A stretch of DNA of 64,000 nt from CAZRHR01 sp964578885 (GCA_964578885.1 CAZOEO010000004.1:124001-188000); one strand, 5' to 3'. Counted from the stretch's first letter, positions 50,101 through 59,235 are shown. Notes: generated by a model from the letters alone, not told the origin. Numbers and translations are program-made.

Positions 50101-51089
50101 ACCTGCCGGAACGTTTTGTATGTGTTGGGGATACCATCGCATTAAATGGCATTGATACTACAGGCCGAACCCATTTTCTTTGGACGCCTTCCACTGGATT
50201 ATCAGCCACCAATATTCCATTTCCACTGGCTTCACCAACTACCAACACTACCTATACTTTGTTTATGGATAATGGGCAATGTGTAGATACGGTGATTGTT
50301 CCCGTTTTGGTCTTGAATCCCGCTGCCATGGCAGGCCCGGACCAGGTGATTTGTCTTGGCGGAAGTGTCATGCTTGGCGGGAGTCTTCCACCTGCGGCTT
50401 TTGATGTTACATGGACTCCTTCCCTGGGATTGAGCAGCACTGTTGTGCCCAATCCTACAGCAAGTCCAGCCACAACCACTTCCTATGTGGTCAACATCCA
50501 TTTAGTAAATGCTCCGGGACAATGTGAGCGCGCTGACACAGTAATGGTGGTGGTGGAAGAGCAGTTGCCTCAACCCGGTTTTTCCTGGTTGGCCACGCCA
50601 AGTTGTAGCGGAATGCGATTGACATTAACCAACGAAGCCGTAAATGATGGCGGTTCCATTTGGGTGGTGAACGGCGATACCGTGGGCACAACTATTCCCC
50701 AAATCATTGTTCCGTTTGAAGATTCTGTCGTCATTACCCAAGTCGTAATCAATGGTCCTTGTTCTGCAACGTTGACTCAAATTTATACTGCAGGGACCTT
50801 TACAGATAGTTTTCAATTTACCATGCCCAATGTATTTACCCCTTATATTTCTCCCGGGGTAAATGATACATATTGTCCTGTTGGTTTCGGAAATGAGTAC
50901 TGCTATGATTTGGTGATTTACAATCGTTGGGGAGTATCTGTTTTTGAAAGCAGCAGTGTGAATAAATGTTGGGCTGGCAACATTAAAGGAACGGATGAAA
51001 AAGCCACAGAAGGCGTTTATCAGTATGTAATAAAAACGCCGGATGGAAAATCTTCTGCTGGATTTTTACATTTGTTTAGAACTGAGTAA
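47121..51089 (+). CDS. Large secreted SBBP-repeat / PKD protein with gliding-associated T9SS C-terminal domain
   Basis: A 1322-residue exported protein. Signal peptide about 1-22; DUF7948-like N-terminal domain (FYFLENKGQWEHAFQY, then HNYFLGNDPSQWVSKV and GVDMRFYG); about 240-740 SBBP-type beta-propeller repeats (STYLGGSG, STYMGGTAND, SSFIGGSGNDAVYAV); a PKD domain (LWRFGDGDTSTQVNPTHVY); several Ig-like segments with repeated TPSTGLS and PNPTASP phrases; and the type B sorting domain (NVFTPYISPGVNDTYC, YDLVIYNRWGVSVFESS, GVYQYVI). It should be exported by T9SS and kept at the cell surface or released. Probably an adhesin or scaffold; no catalytic motif seen. Confidence 0.88.
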   Translation: MVKKNWLFGCIWACLPLVVFSQDYPFYFLENKGQWEHAFQYRADVPGGAVFFEPGGLSWHLADMSDLHAAHHQPALRPGPPIVKGHAFRVRFLQPDGPAIWNGAKPTRHYHNYFLGNDPSQWVSKVYPMQELQANDIWEGVDMRFYGSGQSLKYDFILAPGVSPRQIRLQYEGADRLRLSEGALLVETSMGTIREMPPLAYQLVSPGDTSWVNCAYVLQGDVLSFTFTSRTRADLPVIIDPSLIFGTYSGSTTDNWGFTATYDRFGFLYAGGVANGLGYPTTTGAYQTVWNGGQGFVFPCDLAITKFDTTGGFLIWSTYLGGSGSELPHSIIVNNSDELFVFGTTGSGNFPVTQGAYDVSFNGGNANSTTTMNVDYNQGSDMFISRLSANGTALLASTYMGGTANDGLNAAPPLRFNYADEVRGEILIDNQNNIYVVSVTRSADFPVTPGCFQPTFGGGTQDGVVFKMDNSLTTLIWSSFIGGSGNDAVYAVDLYANNDIVISGGTTSANFPMANSPFNTYQGGNADGFISKISANGANLLHSIFVGSNAYDQVYLVELDQAEDVYVLGQTSAAGTVWIQNAQYNVPSGGQFLRKYNQNFQNIVWSTAFGVGDGNPDISPSAFLVDVCNKIYISGWGGVVNSSFYTGSTTAGLPVTPGAFQTTTDGSDYYLMVIDDTAGSVVYATYYGGGFSAEHVDGGTSRFSRRGEIYQSVCAGCGANSDFPTSPGAWSPTNNAPNCNNGVFKFGFDFPVTLAEFNAPSAVCAPVPVPFTNLSTGATHYLWRFGDGDTSTQVNPTHVYTQSGTFLITLVAFDGTGANCNPIDSIQRTIQVLTNSTDTLAMAGICPGDAIQIGVPPAGNAGLTYTWSPSTHLSDPAASNPVADPPATQMYMLLISNGVCADTLFQEVVVDVLPIPNPSTRVVCEGETVTLGLPNAPPLSVIQWSPVTGLQNPSLAQTTVTANADVIYKLVYGNGACRDSALYTLQVVPGSTTNLPERFVCVGDTIALNGIDTTGRTHFLWTPSTGLSATNIPFPLASPTTNTTYTLFMDNGQCVDTVIVPVLVLNPAAMAGPDQVICLGGSVMLGGSLPPAAFDVTWTPSLGLSSTVVPNPTASPATTTSYVVNIHLVNAPGQCERADTVMVVVEEQLPQPGFSWLATPSCSGMRLTLTNEAVNDGGSIWVVNGDTVGTTIPQIIVPFEDSVVITQVVINGPCSATLTQIYTAGTFTDSFQFTMPNVFTPYISPGVNDTYCPVGFGNEYCYDLVIYNRWGVSVFESSSVNKCWAGNIKGTDEKATEGVYQYVIKTPDGKSSAGFLHLFRTE

Positions 51090-51493
51090 GGTTTTGGTTT
51101 TTTGTAAAGAAATGGCTGGGGAATCAATCAAGGAATCACCCGTTGTTTTTCATATGGTCCCAATTTTAAATGGACGCATGAAGTTCCCTTTTAAACCATT
51201 GGTTCCGGATGTTTTGTCCTTATTCAACAGGTGAAGTCAGCAAAAAGGGTAGGGGGCAAGGAGAACGGTTTGCAGAGAGGTGAACTTGCGTTATGAATAT
51301 CCACATTGTCCAGGAAACCTGATGATTGTTTTATTTAAATCTGATTATTGTAGATTAGGTTTTTAAAATTATGCAATTTAAATGCATGATTTTAAGGTTG
51401 TTAAATTATTTATGTCTGTTTAAAGTCATTTTCCAAACATTAATTTTTGGATTTACAACTATTGGTATTAGTTTAGAACCATAAAATATTTGT
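51090..51493. other. AT-rich intergenic region
   Basis: About 400 bases, increasingly AT-rich towards the right. No gene. It should contain the promoter for the repeat-protein gene, but no exact TAnnTTTG was seen. Confidence 0.4.
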
Positions 51494-54400
51494 GTGCGGA
51501 ACCCAATCGCAACCTTATTATTTTTATTGTTATTTCTTTTGTCTTCTACGGTACAAGCGCAATTTGCGGGAGGTGGAGAGACAGCAGGAGGATTTTCTTT
51601 TTTAGGAATGACGGGTAACTGTGGGCTTCCTTTGTTTCTGGTATCTGATGTGTACAAAGGAGGCGGTGAAGATACCTTACAAGCTGCAAAAATTTTAATC
51701 ATTGGAAATTGTAACCTACCGCCTTATGTTGCTTCCAATATTTATAAAGGAGGGCAAGAACGTAGCCTTCATCTAACTGCGCAGATTACAACAAATACCG
51801 GGTGTAATTTACCCGTATTTATCTCCTCAGATATTTATCGCGGTGGTTTGCAAGATACTTTTTACACTGCCATAGAGATTGATCCTATTTGTGGAGTACC
51901 ACCACCTCCTCCTAACCTCATATATGCAGGTGGCCAGCATGGTGATCTGAATCAGTCAGATTTGATGGCATTACCAAGTTGTGCTTTGCCACCTTTTGCC
52001 CTTTCAGATATTTTTAAAGGGGGATTTCAAGGAAATTTGGACCGGCAGGAAGTGCTAACTTTTCAATGTGGTCAGGGGCCACCACCGTCTAATCTTATTT
52101 ACGCCGGTGGTGCAGATGTACAAAATGGAAGAAGTGAAATGTTAACAACGGCAGCCTGTGCACTGCCGGCCTTAGCTGCTTCAAACATTTATGTAGGCGG
52201 ATTGAATGATGCGTTTCATTTGGCCCGGGCGATTTTGTTTCCTGCTTGTGCCGTTCCGCCCTTTTCAAACTCCCCGATTTATGCCGGTGGCGTTCACGGT
52301 GCCGTAGGTCAACAAGCTGCATTGCAGTATTTAGGTTGTAATACATCTCCAGTAAGTCCATCGCCTTCTATGTATGCCGGAGGTGAAATGGGTGTTTTAA
52401 CTGTTTCAGTGGCTTTAATGGCTCCTGCATGCGGTTTGCCTCCTGTTCAGCCTTCGCTCATTTACGCAGGAGGAATTCATCAGACGGCAGTAGCGGCTTC
52501 AATAATTCAAACGCCCGTTTGTGGCGTTCCACCCTTTGTGGCTTCAAATATTTACGCTGGTGGCCGGATGGATACTTCAAGCATGGCGTTGGTTTTACAG
52601 ACGGGAGTTTGCGGTCCTCCCGCTTCTGTCGCTTCGGACATTTATCGCGGTGATGGACATGCCAATGGTTTCGGACAAGTGATTTTGACGAATTCATCCT
52701 GTTTGCTTCCTGTATTTACCGCCTCAGATATTTATCGCGGGGGATTAGGTGGAAATGGCGAAGCGTCCTTGTTGATGTTCCCGAATTGCAATGGTGCAGT
52801 TGCCGCTACCTCTGATATTTATAAAGGTGGTAATCAAGGATTTTTGGATCAAAGCTTTCTGTTTTTAACGCCAGTATGTAACCTTTCGGTGGCCATTGCC
52901 TCGCAGATTTATGGCGGAGGAAGCGACGATGCCATCGGTTCTGTCTATGCCCTTACTAGCGGAAATTGTTCACTACCATTGGCCATTTCATCAAATATTT
53001 ATGGCGGAGGTATTCAAAATGAGGTGTTTGTTGCTGCGCTAACACAAAGTTCTACGTGTAATTTACCCACGTTTGTGGCCTCCAATATTTTTCATGGCGG
53101 TTCAGAAGGCAGCCTTCATTCGGCCATTCAATCTGCTAACTTAACTCCAACTGTGCAACTTTCCGTGAATCAGCTTTCCACTTGCCTTGGAGAGCAGGTA
53201 CAATTAACCGCTCAAGCTAGTGCAGCGGGGAATACTCCAAACTTTCAATGGTTTATCAATGGCCAGGCAGGACCCACAGGAAACCCTGCCATTTTTTCCA
53301 ATTTAGTGGATCAGGATCAGTTGTCCGTCACATTAACGCCGAGTTTGACTTGTGCATCCAACTTAAATCAGGTTTCGGCAGGTCCCATTCAAGTATTAGT
53401 GAATGCTGCGCTTGGCGCCAACACCATTTTAGGAAATCCAACTCAAATTTGTGTAGGTAGTGGTGGAGTTATGGTGGGTAGTGGTTTGGTGAGTGGCCCT
53501 GGGAACATAAGTTATATTTGGGAAAACAGTCTTGATTCTTCCTCGTGGCAAACCATCTCCGGAGCTATTAATTCACAGATTTTTACCGGTCCCATTTCAG
53601 CAGATACCTGGTATAGAAGGATTGTAAGTTCAGATCTTTGCCAGCAGGCAACGATGAGCAACCCGGTTAAAATTGAGATTGCGCCTCCGCCAACTGCAAT
53701 TTTTTCCGGTGCTTCACAAACGGGTGATTGTTTTGTGTCTTTTCAGGATGGTTGGGTGCATTTCCCATCTAGCTCAAACCCCAATGAATTGTTGTTAAGT
53801 ATCCGGAGTGCGAATCCCAGTGTGGACCTTGCCAGTACCATGGTAGTGGCTTATATTTCCCCATACCATCAGATTGTCAATGGCTACATCACCAAATATC
53901 GTCATTATGACATTGTTCCTCTAATTAATGGGCCAGCCAAAGTACGGTTTTACTTTTCCCAATCGGATTTTGATTCTTTAACCGTGGCCGATCCGCAGGT
54001 GACTTCGGTGCAGGACTTGTTGGTCAGTCGTTTTCAAATTGGACAAACTACAGGAGGGCAGTTGATTCAACCAGATACCATCATGGCCAATACACCTTTT
54101 CCCAATGTGTACACCATGGAAGTGTCTGTACCAGGATTTTCTAGCTTCTTTTTTCACGGGCCTTCGCCTACGCCATTACCCGTTGATTTGGTTTCTTTTA
54201 AAGCAAATTGCGCTTTTGATAGCCTTTTCTTCAATTGGACAACCGCCGGAGAAATTAATAACAGTCATTTTCTGCTGGAACAAAGTGCCGATTTAGATCA
54301 ATGGACGCCGATGAGTGTGGTGGAAGGAAATGGAACCAGTTCGCTGACTCATCAATATCAGACTGTTGTGAGTCGGAATCGAATTATGGGTGAATTTTTC

Positions 54401-54730
54401 CGTTTGGTTCAAGTAGATTGGGATGGCAAGGCAACCTACTATCCTGCCATATCCAAGACATGTAAGTCGGAAGGTTTCCAATGGTCTGTTTATCCGAATC
54501 CGGCGCAAGGAACTTTTTATGTTCAAGTTCAAGAAGAAGCGGCTGGAAATGGTCTGTTGCGTGTCCTCAATGGCATGGGACAAAACGTATATGAGAAAGA
54601 GGTAAGTTGGCCTGCAGGTGGTGTTACATTGACCATTTCACCCAATTTTTGGTCTTCCGGGGTCTACACATTGGATTTAGAAACCCAACAACGGACACCA
54701 CGTTTACGGCTCATTTTAACTCAACCCTAA
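51494..54730 (+). CDS. Secreted protein with 17 tandem Cys/IYxGG repeats and a T9SS type A sorting domain
   Basis: A 1078-residue exported protein starting at GTG (signal MRNPIATLLFLLLFLLSSTVQA). Residues about 40-550 are 17 head-to-tail units of about 30 residues on the pattern C-x-L/V-P-x(4)-S-D/N-I-Y-x-G-G-x(12-14), each with one Cys; a partial unit (FAGGGETAGG) comes before them. Then two Ig-like segments (IYIWENS.. class) and the type A sorting domain (VYPNPAQGTFYVQV, GVYTLDL). The even length and glycine pair suggest a solenoid. No known repeat family recognised. The next gene starts 13 bases later. Confidence 0.82.
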   Translation: MRNPIATLLFLLLFLLSSTVQAQFAGGGETAGGFSFLGMTGNCGLPLFLVSDVYKGGGEDTLQAAKILIIGNCNLPPYVASNIYKGGQERSLHLTAQITTNTGCNLPVFISSDIYRGGLQDTFYTAIEIDPICGVPPPPPNLIYAGGQHGDLNQSDLMALPSCALPPFALSDIFKGGFQGNLDRQEVLTFQCGQGPPPSNLIYAGGADVQNGRSEMLTTAACALPALAASNIYVGGLNDAFHLARAILFPACAVPPFSNSPIYAGGVHGAVGQQAALQYLGCNTSPVSPSPSMYAGGEMGVLTVSVALMAPACGLPPVQPSLIYAGGIHQTAVAASIIQTPVCGVPPFVASNIYAGGRMDTSSMALVLQTGVCGPPASVASDIYRGDGHANGFGQVILTNSSCLLPVFTASDIYRGGLGGNGEASLLMFPNCNGAVAATSDIYKGGNQGFLDQSFLFLTPVCNLSVAIASQIYGGGSDDAIGSVYALTSGNCSLPLAISSNIYGGGIQNEVFVAALTQSSTCNLPTFVASNIFHGGSEGSLHSAIQSANLTPTVQLSVNQLSTCLGEQVQLTAQASAAGNTPNFQWFINGQAGPTGNPAIFSNLVDQDQLSVTLTPSLTCASNLNQVSAGPIQVLVNAALGANTILGNPTQICVGSGGVMVGSGLVSGPGNISYIWENSLDSSSWQTISGAINSQIFTGPISADTWYRRIVSSDLCQQATMSNPVKIEIAPPPTAIFSGASQTGDCFVSFQDGWVHFPSSSNPNELLLSIRSANPSVDLASTMVVAYISPYHQIVNGYITKYRHYDIVPLINGPAKVRFYFSQSDFDSLTVADPQVTSVQDLLVSRFQIGQTTGGQLIQPDTIMANTPFPNVYTMEVSVPGFSSFFFHGPSPTPLPVDLVSFKANCAFDSLFFNWTTAGEINNSHFLLEQSADLDQWTPMSVVEGNGTSSLTHQYQTVVSRNRIMGEFFRLVQVDWDGKATYYPAISKTCKSEGFQWSVYPNPAQGTFYVQVQEEAAGNGLLRVLNGMGQNVYEKEVSWPAGGVTLTISPNFWSSGVYTLDLETQQRTPRLRLILTQP

Positions 54731-54743
54731 AATTTTGTAAGTC

Positions 54744-56525
54744 ATGTATTTTAATTCCAAAATGAATATGTTTTCACTTCGTAAAACCATTGTTGCGGCC
54801 GCCCTTTTCGGTCTGGCCACCGCCACGCCTGCCGAGGTGCAGGCCAACAATGTATCCGTAACCAATCTGAGTTATAATGGTGCTACACAAAGAGTCACTT
54901 TTAACTTAAGCTGGGAAAATAGTTGGCGCAACACAGGAATAGCCGGTACTACCCAAAATTATGACGGAGTCTGGGTTTTTGTGAAATTCCGTGACGCTTG
55001 TGCCAAAGATTCAGTGTCTCCCAGCGCTGGAGATTATCAACATATGTGGCTCAATACCAATTCAGGTAGCCACACCATTCCTTCTGGAGTTACTTTAGAT
55101 GTGGCCACCACTGATATAGGCGGAACACCAAGAGGGATGGGTGTCTTTATTTATCGTTCCAATGATGGAACAGGAACAGTTACAGCCAATAACATTAGTT
55201 TACAATGGGATATTGCAGCCATGGGCCTTTCCGGAACAGACTGGGATATTCAGGTGTTTGCGGTAGAAATGGTACGCATTCCTCAAGGATCTTATTATTT
55301 GGGAGATGGTGTTTCTTTACAGTCTTATCGTCAGGGAAATACCACTTCAGATCCATTTTTGGTGAATGCTGAAAACGCGGCCATTACCCTTGGGACGGGA
55401 GCAGGTGAACTCAATCACTTAGCCAATTCAGGAGCTTTGTTGAGTGGAACACTGGCGGCAGGTTACCCCAAAGGATACGACGCGTTCTGGGTCATGAAAT
55501 ATGAAGTAACTCAAAAGCAGTATTGTGATTTCCTAAATACCTTAAGCCGCAGTTCTCAGGTTATTTACGCGCCCAATACAGGTTCGGGACTTACCGTAGG
55601 GAATGGCTCCTTAACCAATGCCCAGCGTGGTGCTTTTTTAACATGGAGTACACAGGTCGCCAATCGTAATGGCATTCGGGTGACTGGACCAACTGGAAAC
55701 TCAGCCGCCACCATCGATGTGTCTAAGCCTGTGACATTTGTATGTGATTTAAACCAAGACAATGCGCCCAATTCTTTGGATGATGGAATGAGTGTCGCTT
55801 GTAATTTTTTACGGGTTGAGTTATTGTATGGTTTTCTCGATTGGGCTGCTTTACGGCCAATGAATGACTTTGAATATGAAAAGATTGCGAGAGGACCGTC
55901 CGTGTCTCCCCCTTATGTTCAAATTGGAAATGAATTGGTTTGGGGATTGCCGAACAATGGTTCTAATCACACGTTTTCCGGAAATACCATGTTTTTTCCT
56001 GGCCAGGCGCAGGAAGTGCCAACCCTTTCCGGAAACGGATTGGTTTGGGCGAATATCAACAGCCCGGCAGGTCCAAGAAGAGTTGGTGGAACCCACGGAG
56101 CCGCTGCAGACAGAAATACTGCTGGATCTTCCTTCTATGGTGTGGCCGACATGGCTGGCAATGTGGAAGAAATTGTAGTTCGACTTACCCAAGGCACATC
56201 TAATCAACCTACTTATACACGTGATAGTTATGGAGATGGAAAGCTGAACTCAGCCTATACTGCACTCGATTGGCCGACTAGCTGGCTTCCTGCCTCTGCT
56301 GGCGTCACTGGAAAAGGTGGATCATGGCTTTCTACCACTGCTGCACATCTGCAAACCTCAACCCGTTTCAGCAGCCGAACCTCAAGTACGGGTACCACGG
56401 CTCGGTTTTATACATTTTCGGGCTGTTCGTCGGCCACAAGCTGTACATCTACTTCAGACCCAAGAGATCCTTTGACGACCAGTACCACCGGATCTTATAT
56501 TCTGGGTGGCCGCGGAGTGAGATAA
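54744..56525 (+). CDS. Secreted SUMF1/FGE-like fold protein
   Basis: A 593-residue exported protein. After a signal (ending TPAEVQA) residues 38-180 form a beta-rich domain (VSVTNLSYNGATQRVTFNLSW). From about 183 it follows the formylglycine-generating-enzyme fold: VEMVRIPQGSYYLGDG, FWVMKYEVTQKQYCDFLN, RPMNDFEYEKIAR, YGVADMAGNVEE, GKGGSWLS and the final GGRGVR. The Cys pair needed for formylglycine formation is not at the end motif (GRGVR where active enzymes have a Cys), so it is likely a binding protein. No sorting domain is seen. It is 13 bases behind the repeat protein and closes with a terminator. Confidence 0.82.
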   Translation: MYFNSKMNMFSLRKTIVAAALFGLATATPAEVQANNVSVTNLSYNGATQRVTFNLSWENSWRNTGIAGTTQNYDGVWVFVKFRDACAKDSVSPSAGDYQHMWLNTNSGSHTIPSGVTLDVATTDIGGTPRGMGVFIYRSNDGTGTVTANNISLQWDIAAMGLSGTDWDIQVFAVEMVRIPQGSYYLGDGVSLQSYRQGNTTSDPFLVNAENAAITLGTGAGELNHLANSGALLSGTLAAGYPKGYDAFWVMKYEVTQKQYCDFLNTLSRSSQVIYAPNTGSGLTVGNGSLTNAQRGAFLTWSTQVANRNGIRVTGPTGNSAATIDVSKPVTFVCDLNQDNAPNSLDDGMSVACNFLRVELLYGFLDWAALRPMNDFEYEKIARGPSVSPPYVQIGNELVWGLPNNGSNHTFSGNTMFFPGQAQEVPTLSGNGLVWANINSPAGPRRVGGTHGAAADRNTAGSSFYGVADMAGNVEEIVVRLTQGTSNQPTYTRDSYGDGKLNSAYTALDWPTSWLPASAGVTGKGGSWLSTTAAHLQTSTRFSSRTSSTGTTARFYTFSGCSSATSCTSTSDPRDPLTTSTTGSYILGGRGVR

Positions 56526-56547
56526 ATCAATCTATTTGGAATTTTTG

Positions 56548-56582
56548 TAAAGCTGTCCGTTTGGGCAGCTTTATTTTTTTTA
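56548..56582 (+). terminator. Intrinsic terminator after the secreted-protein pair
   Basis: TAAAGCTG (56548-56555) pairs with CAGCTTTA (56566-56573) around a 10-base loop and runs into a T-run of eight or more. Confidence 0.85.
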
Positions 56583-56669
56583 TTAAAATACTTATGATTT
56601 CAATTTAAAGTATAAATAAAAATATAAGATTGGGGCATCTCATATTTGCCATGAAATTCACCCATTTCA

Positions 56670-58109
56670 ATGAAAACTAAAATTACCATAGCCAAAGGGG
56701 ACGGAATTGGCCCTGAAATCATGGATGCCACAATAGCCATTCTGATGGCCGCAGGCGCCAAAATCGACTTAGAAGAAATCCAGGTAGGGGAAAAAGTCTA
56801 TCTGGCAGGAAACACTGCTGGTATTTCCAAGGATTCATGGGATGTAATCCGCAGAAACAAGGTTTTTCTGAAAGCACCGATTACTACCCCTCAAGGTGGT
56901 GGATACAAAAGTTTGAATGTAACCACGCGAAAATTTCTAGGGCTTTATGCCAACATTCGTCCATGCTTTAGTTTACATCCTTTTGTGCATACCAAACATC
57001 CGTTGATGGATGTGGTGATTGTTCGTGAAAATGAGGAGGATCTCTATGCGGGCATCGAACATCAGCAAACGGATGAAGTAGTGCAATGTTTAAAACTCAT
57101 TTCCCGGCCCGGATGTGAGAAAATAGTTCGTTACGCATTTGAATATGCAAGACTATATCGCAGGAAAAAGGTTACCTGCTTTACCAAAGACAACATCATG
57201 AAGCAATCCGATGGATTGTTCCATCAGGTGTTTGATGAAATTTCCAAAGAATATCCGGACTTAGAAAACGAGCATTGGATCATTGACATTGGTGCCGCAA
57301 AATTGGCTGATACACCGGAGGCGTTTGATGTCATCGTCATGCCGAATTTGTACGGAGACGTACTTAGCGATGTGGCTGCTCAAATAGCCGGTTCCGTGGG
57401 TTTGGCCGGTTCAGCTAATATTGGTGAAGAATGTGCCATGTTCGAAGCTATTCATGGCTCTGCACCCAGAAGGGCCGGACAAGATATGGCCAATCCTTCC
57501 GGTCTGTTGCTTGGTGCTGTACAAATGCTCAATCATATTGGACAACAGGAGATTGCGGAAAAAGTGCAAAATGCTTGGCTCACCACCATCGAGGCGGGCA
57601 TCCATACCTATGACCTATTTAAAGAGGGGGTGAGTCGCGAAAAAGTAGGTACACGTGGCTTTGCTGAGGCCGTTATACGGAACATGGGTAAAACGCCAGC
57701 TGTATTGCGTCCGGTTAAATTCAATGCCGAGGCAAAAATCCAAGTGCCTGCTTACCAAAGAAAGACACCGAAACAAAAAGAGTTGCTCGGGGTTGACATT
57801 TTTGTCCATTGGACGGGTAATCAGCCCAATCAGTTAGCAGAAAAGCTTGCACCTTTACGTTCTGGAATCTGGGAATTGCAAATGATCACCAACCGAGGCA
57901 TCAAAGTTTGGCCCGACGGCTTCCCGGAAACCTTTTGTACGGACCACTGGCGCTGTCGTTTTATGCCCAAAAATGGCGATAAGGCCGCCGCAGCGCATAT
58001 TCCGGCACTTCTTCAAACGGCATGTGAACATGGTATCGATGTGATTAAAACAGAAAATCTCTATGCCTTCGATGGAAAACCGGCTTTTTCACTAGGACAA
58101 GGTCAATAA
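56670..58109 (+). CDS. icd: NADP-dependent isocitrate dehydrogenase (Thermus-type)
   Basis: TCA-cycle enzyme that converts isocitrate to 2-oxoglutarate. Beta-decarboxylating dehydrogenase motifs: KGDGIGPEIMDATI, the substrate loop APITTPQGGGYKSLNVTTRKFLGLYANIRP, VIVRENEEDLYAGIEH, MPNLYGDVLSDVAAQIAGSVG, and EAIHGSAPRRAGQDMANP for the cofactor. The 479 residues include a C-terminal extension of about 140 residues (LLGVDIFVHWTGNQPNQLAEKL) found in the Thermus thermophilus type rather than the E. coli type. Cofactor preference is inferred from the family. It begins a unit with two small genes. Confidence 0.9.
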   Translation: MKTKITIAKGDGIGPEIMDATIAILMAAGAKIDLEEIQVGEKVYLAGNTAGISKDSWDVIRRNKVFLKAPITTPQGGGYKSLNVTTRKFLGLYANIRPCFSLHPFVHTKHPLMDVVIVRENEEDLYAGIEHQQTDEVVQCLKLISRPGCEKIVRYAFEYARLYRRKKVTCFTKDNIMKQSDGLFHQVFDEISKEYPDLENEHWIIDIGAAKLADTPEAFDVIVMPNLYGDVLSDVAAQIAGSVGLAGSANIGEECAMFEAIHGSAPRRAGQDMANPSGLLLGAVQMLNHIGQQEIAEKVQNAWLTTIEAGIHTYDLFKEGVSREKVGTRGFAEAVIRNMGKTPAVLRPVKFNAEAKIQVPAYQRKTPKQKELLGVDIFVHWTGNQPNQLAEKLAPLRSGIWELQMITNRGIKVWPDGFPETFCTDHWRCRFMPKNGDKAAAAHIPALLQTACEHGIDVIKTENLYAFDGKPAFSLGQGQ

Positions 58110-58118
58110 TTTCAACCT

Positions 58119-58385
58119 ATGGAAAAAAATGCAGAAACCTTACAGCTTTCTCTGTTAGAAGGTGTGTTTTCCCGACAGGAGGCCCTCGATTTATTATCTC
58201 AACTGGTGGAGGTGAAAATTCGTTTTCATGAGGGGCAAATGAAAAACCTAACGGAAGTGGAAGACTTGAAAATGCGCGAAAAACGTATTCAGGCCTTACA
58301 ATCTGAACTAAACTCCTTACGTGAAGAGTTGGTGCAGTCGGGACAGCATGTGGCACTCAGTTCTAAGGTGTTTATAAGCTGTTAA
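58119..58385 (+). CDS. Small helical protein
   Basis: An 88-residue acidic, almost entirely helical cytoplasmic protein with a probable coiled coil in KMREKRIQALQSELNSLREEL. No family recognised. It starts nine bases after the icd stop and is followed by the DUF6671 gene, so it is likely cotranscribed with both. Confidence 0.65.
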   Translation: MEKNAETLQLSLLEGVFSRQEALDLLSQLVEVKIRFHEGQMKNLTEVEDLKMREKRIQALQSELNSLREELVQSGQHVALSSKVFISC

Positions 58386-58401
58386 TTGGCTCGTTTTTCC
58401 T

Positions 58402-59235
58402 TTGAAAAATATCATTTTCCAGGAAAAAAGGAGGTTGGTGGTGGCCACCATGCATGGAAAAGAAGCCATTGTTGGGCCCTTGTTTCAACAGGCCTTTCAG
58501 TGGCTTCCTTCTTGTTGCGAACATATTGATACAGATGTGTTTGGTACTTTTACGGGTGAAAAGGAACGGACGGGGCATCCCGTTGATGCTTTGCGGAATA
58601 AGATACACGCAGCGGCTTCGTTAAAAAAAGCAGACTTTTATCTTGCTACCGAAGGTTCTTTTGGGCCGCATCCTCAATGTGCATGGCTTCCATTTCATGA
58701 AGAATGGATGATGCTTTCTTTCCCGGAGTCTGCTTTGGAATGGGTAGAAGTGATTCGTTCTACCGATACCAATTTTTGTACGTCCATTGCGGAAAAATGG
58801 ATTGAAGTGGTTCGCTTTGCGTGGAAAATTGGATTTCCGGAACACCGAATTATCATACGCTGCGGTTCTTTCCTTCGAAAAGGTGTTGGTGATTGGGACA
58901 CCTTAAACCATCTTTTTCTACGTTTGAAAACGAAGGGCCCCATTCACCTGGAAACCGATATGCGTGCCATGTATAATCCCACGCGCCAAAAGGCCATTTC
59001 ACGTTTGGCAAAACAACTCATTCAAAGATTGCATTATAACTGTCCGTCATGCCATTCTCCGGGTTTTGGTTTGGTGAGGTATTCACTTGGATTGCCATGT
59101 CGAGATTGTGCCATGCCGACCACTTTGGTGAAATCTGAATGGACATACTGCGAGTTTTGTTCGTTTGAGCATTGCGCAGATGAGTCGGAAAGACCTTTTG
59201 CGGATCCGGGTAATTGTTCCTTTTGCAATCCGTAA
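58402..59235 (+). CDS. DUF6671-type zinc-ribbon protein
   Basis: A 277-residue protein in the DUF6671 pattern: ATMHGKEAIVGPLF near the start, a core with ATEGSFGPHPQ and IHLETDMRAMYNPTRQKAI, then a C-terminal double zinc ribbon (CPSCHSPGFGL, GLPCRDCAMPT, CEFCSFEHC, GNCSFCNP) with eight or more Cys in CxxC pairs. Function unknown; the ribbons suggest nucleic-acid or protein binding. The start is a TTG at 58402, the only in-frame codon that keeps the conserved N-terminal segment. Confidence 0.8.
   Translation: MKNIIFQEKRRLVVATMHGKEAIVGPLFQQAFQWLPSCCEHIDTDVFGTFTGEKERTGHPVDALRNKIHAAASLKKADFYLATEGSFGPHPQCAWLPFHEEWMMLSFPESALEWVEVIRSTDTNFCTSIAEKWIEVVRFAWKIGFPEHRIIIRCGSFLRKGVGDWDTLNHLFLRLKTKGPIHLETDMRAMYNPTRQKAISRLAKQLIQRLHYNCPSCHSPGFGLVRYSLGLPCRDCAMPTTLVKSEWTYCEFCSFEHCADESERPFADPGNCSFCNP

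Noticed and set aside
54744..56525. Active formylglycine-generating enzyme with sulfatase partners
   Set aside because: The end motif lacks the Cys needed for the reaction and no sulfatase gene is in the window.
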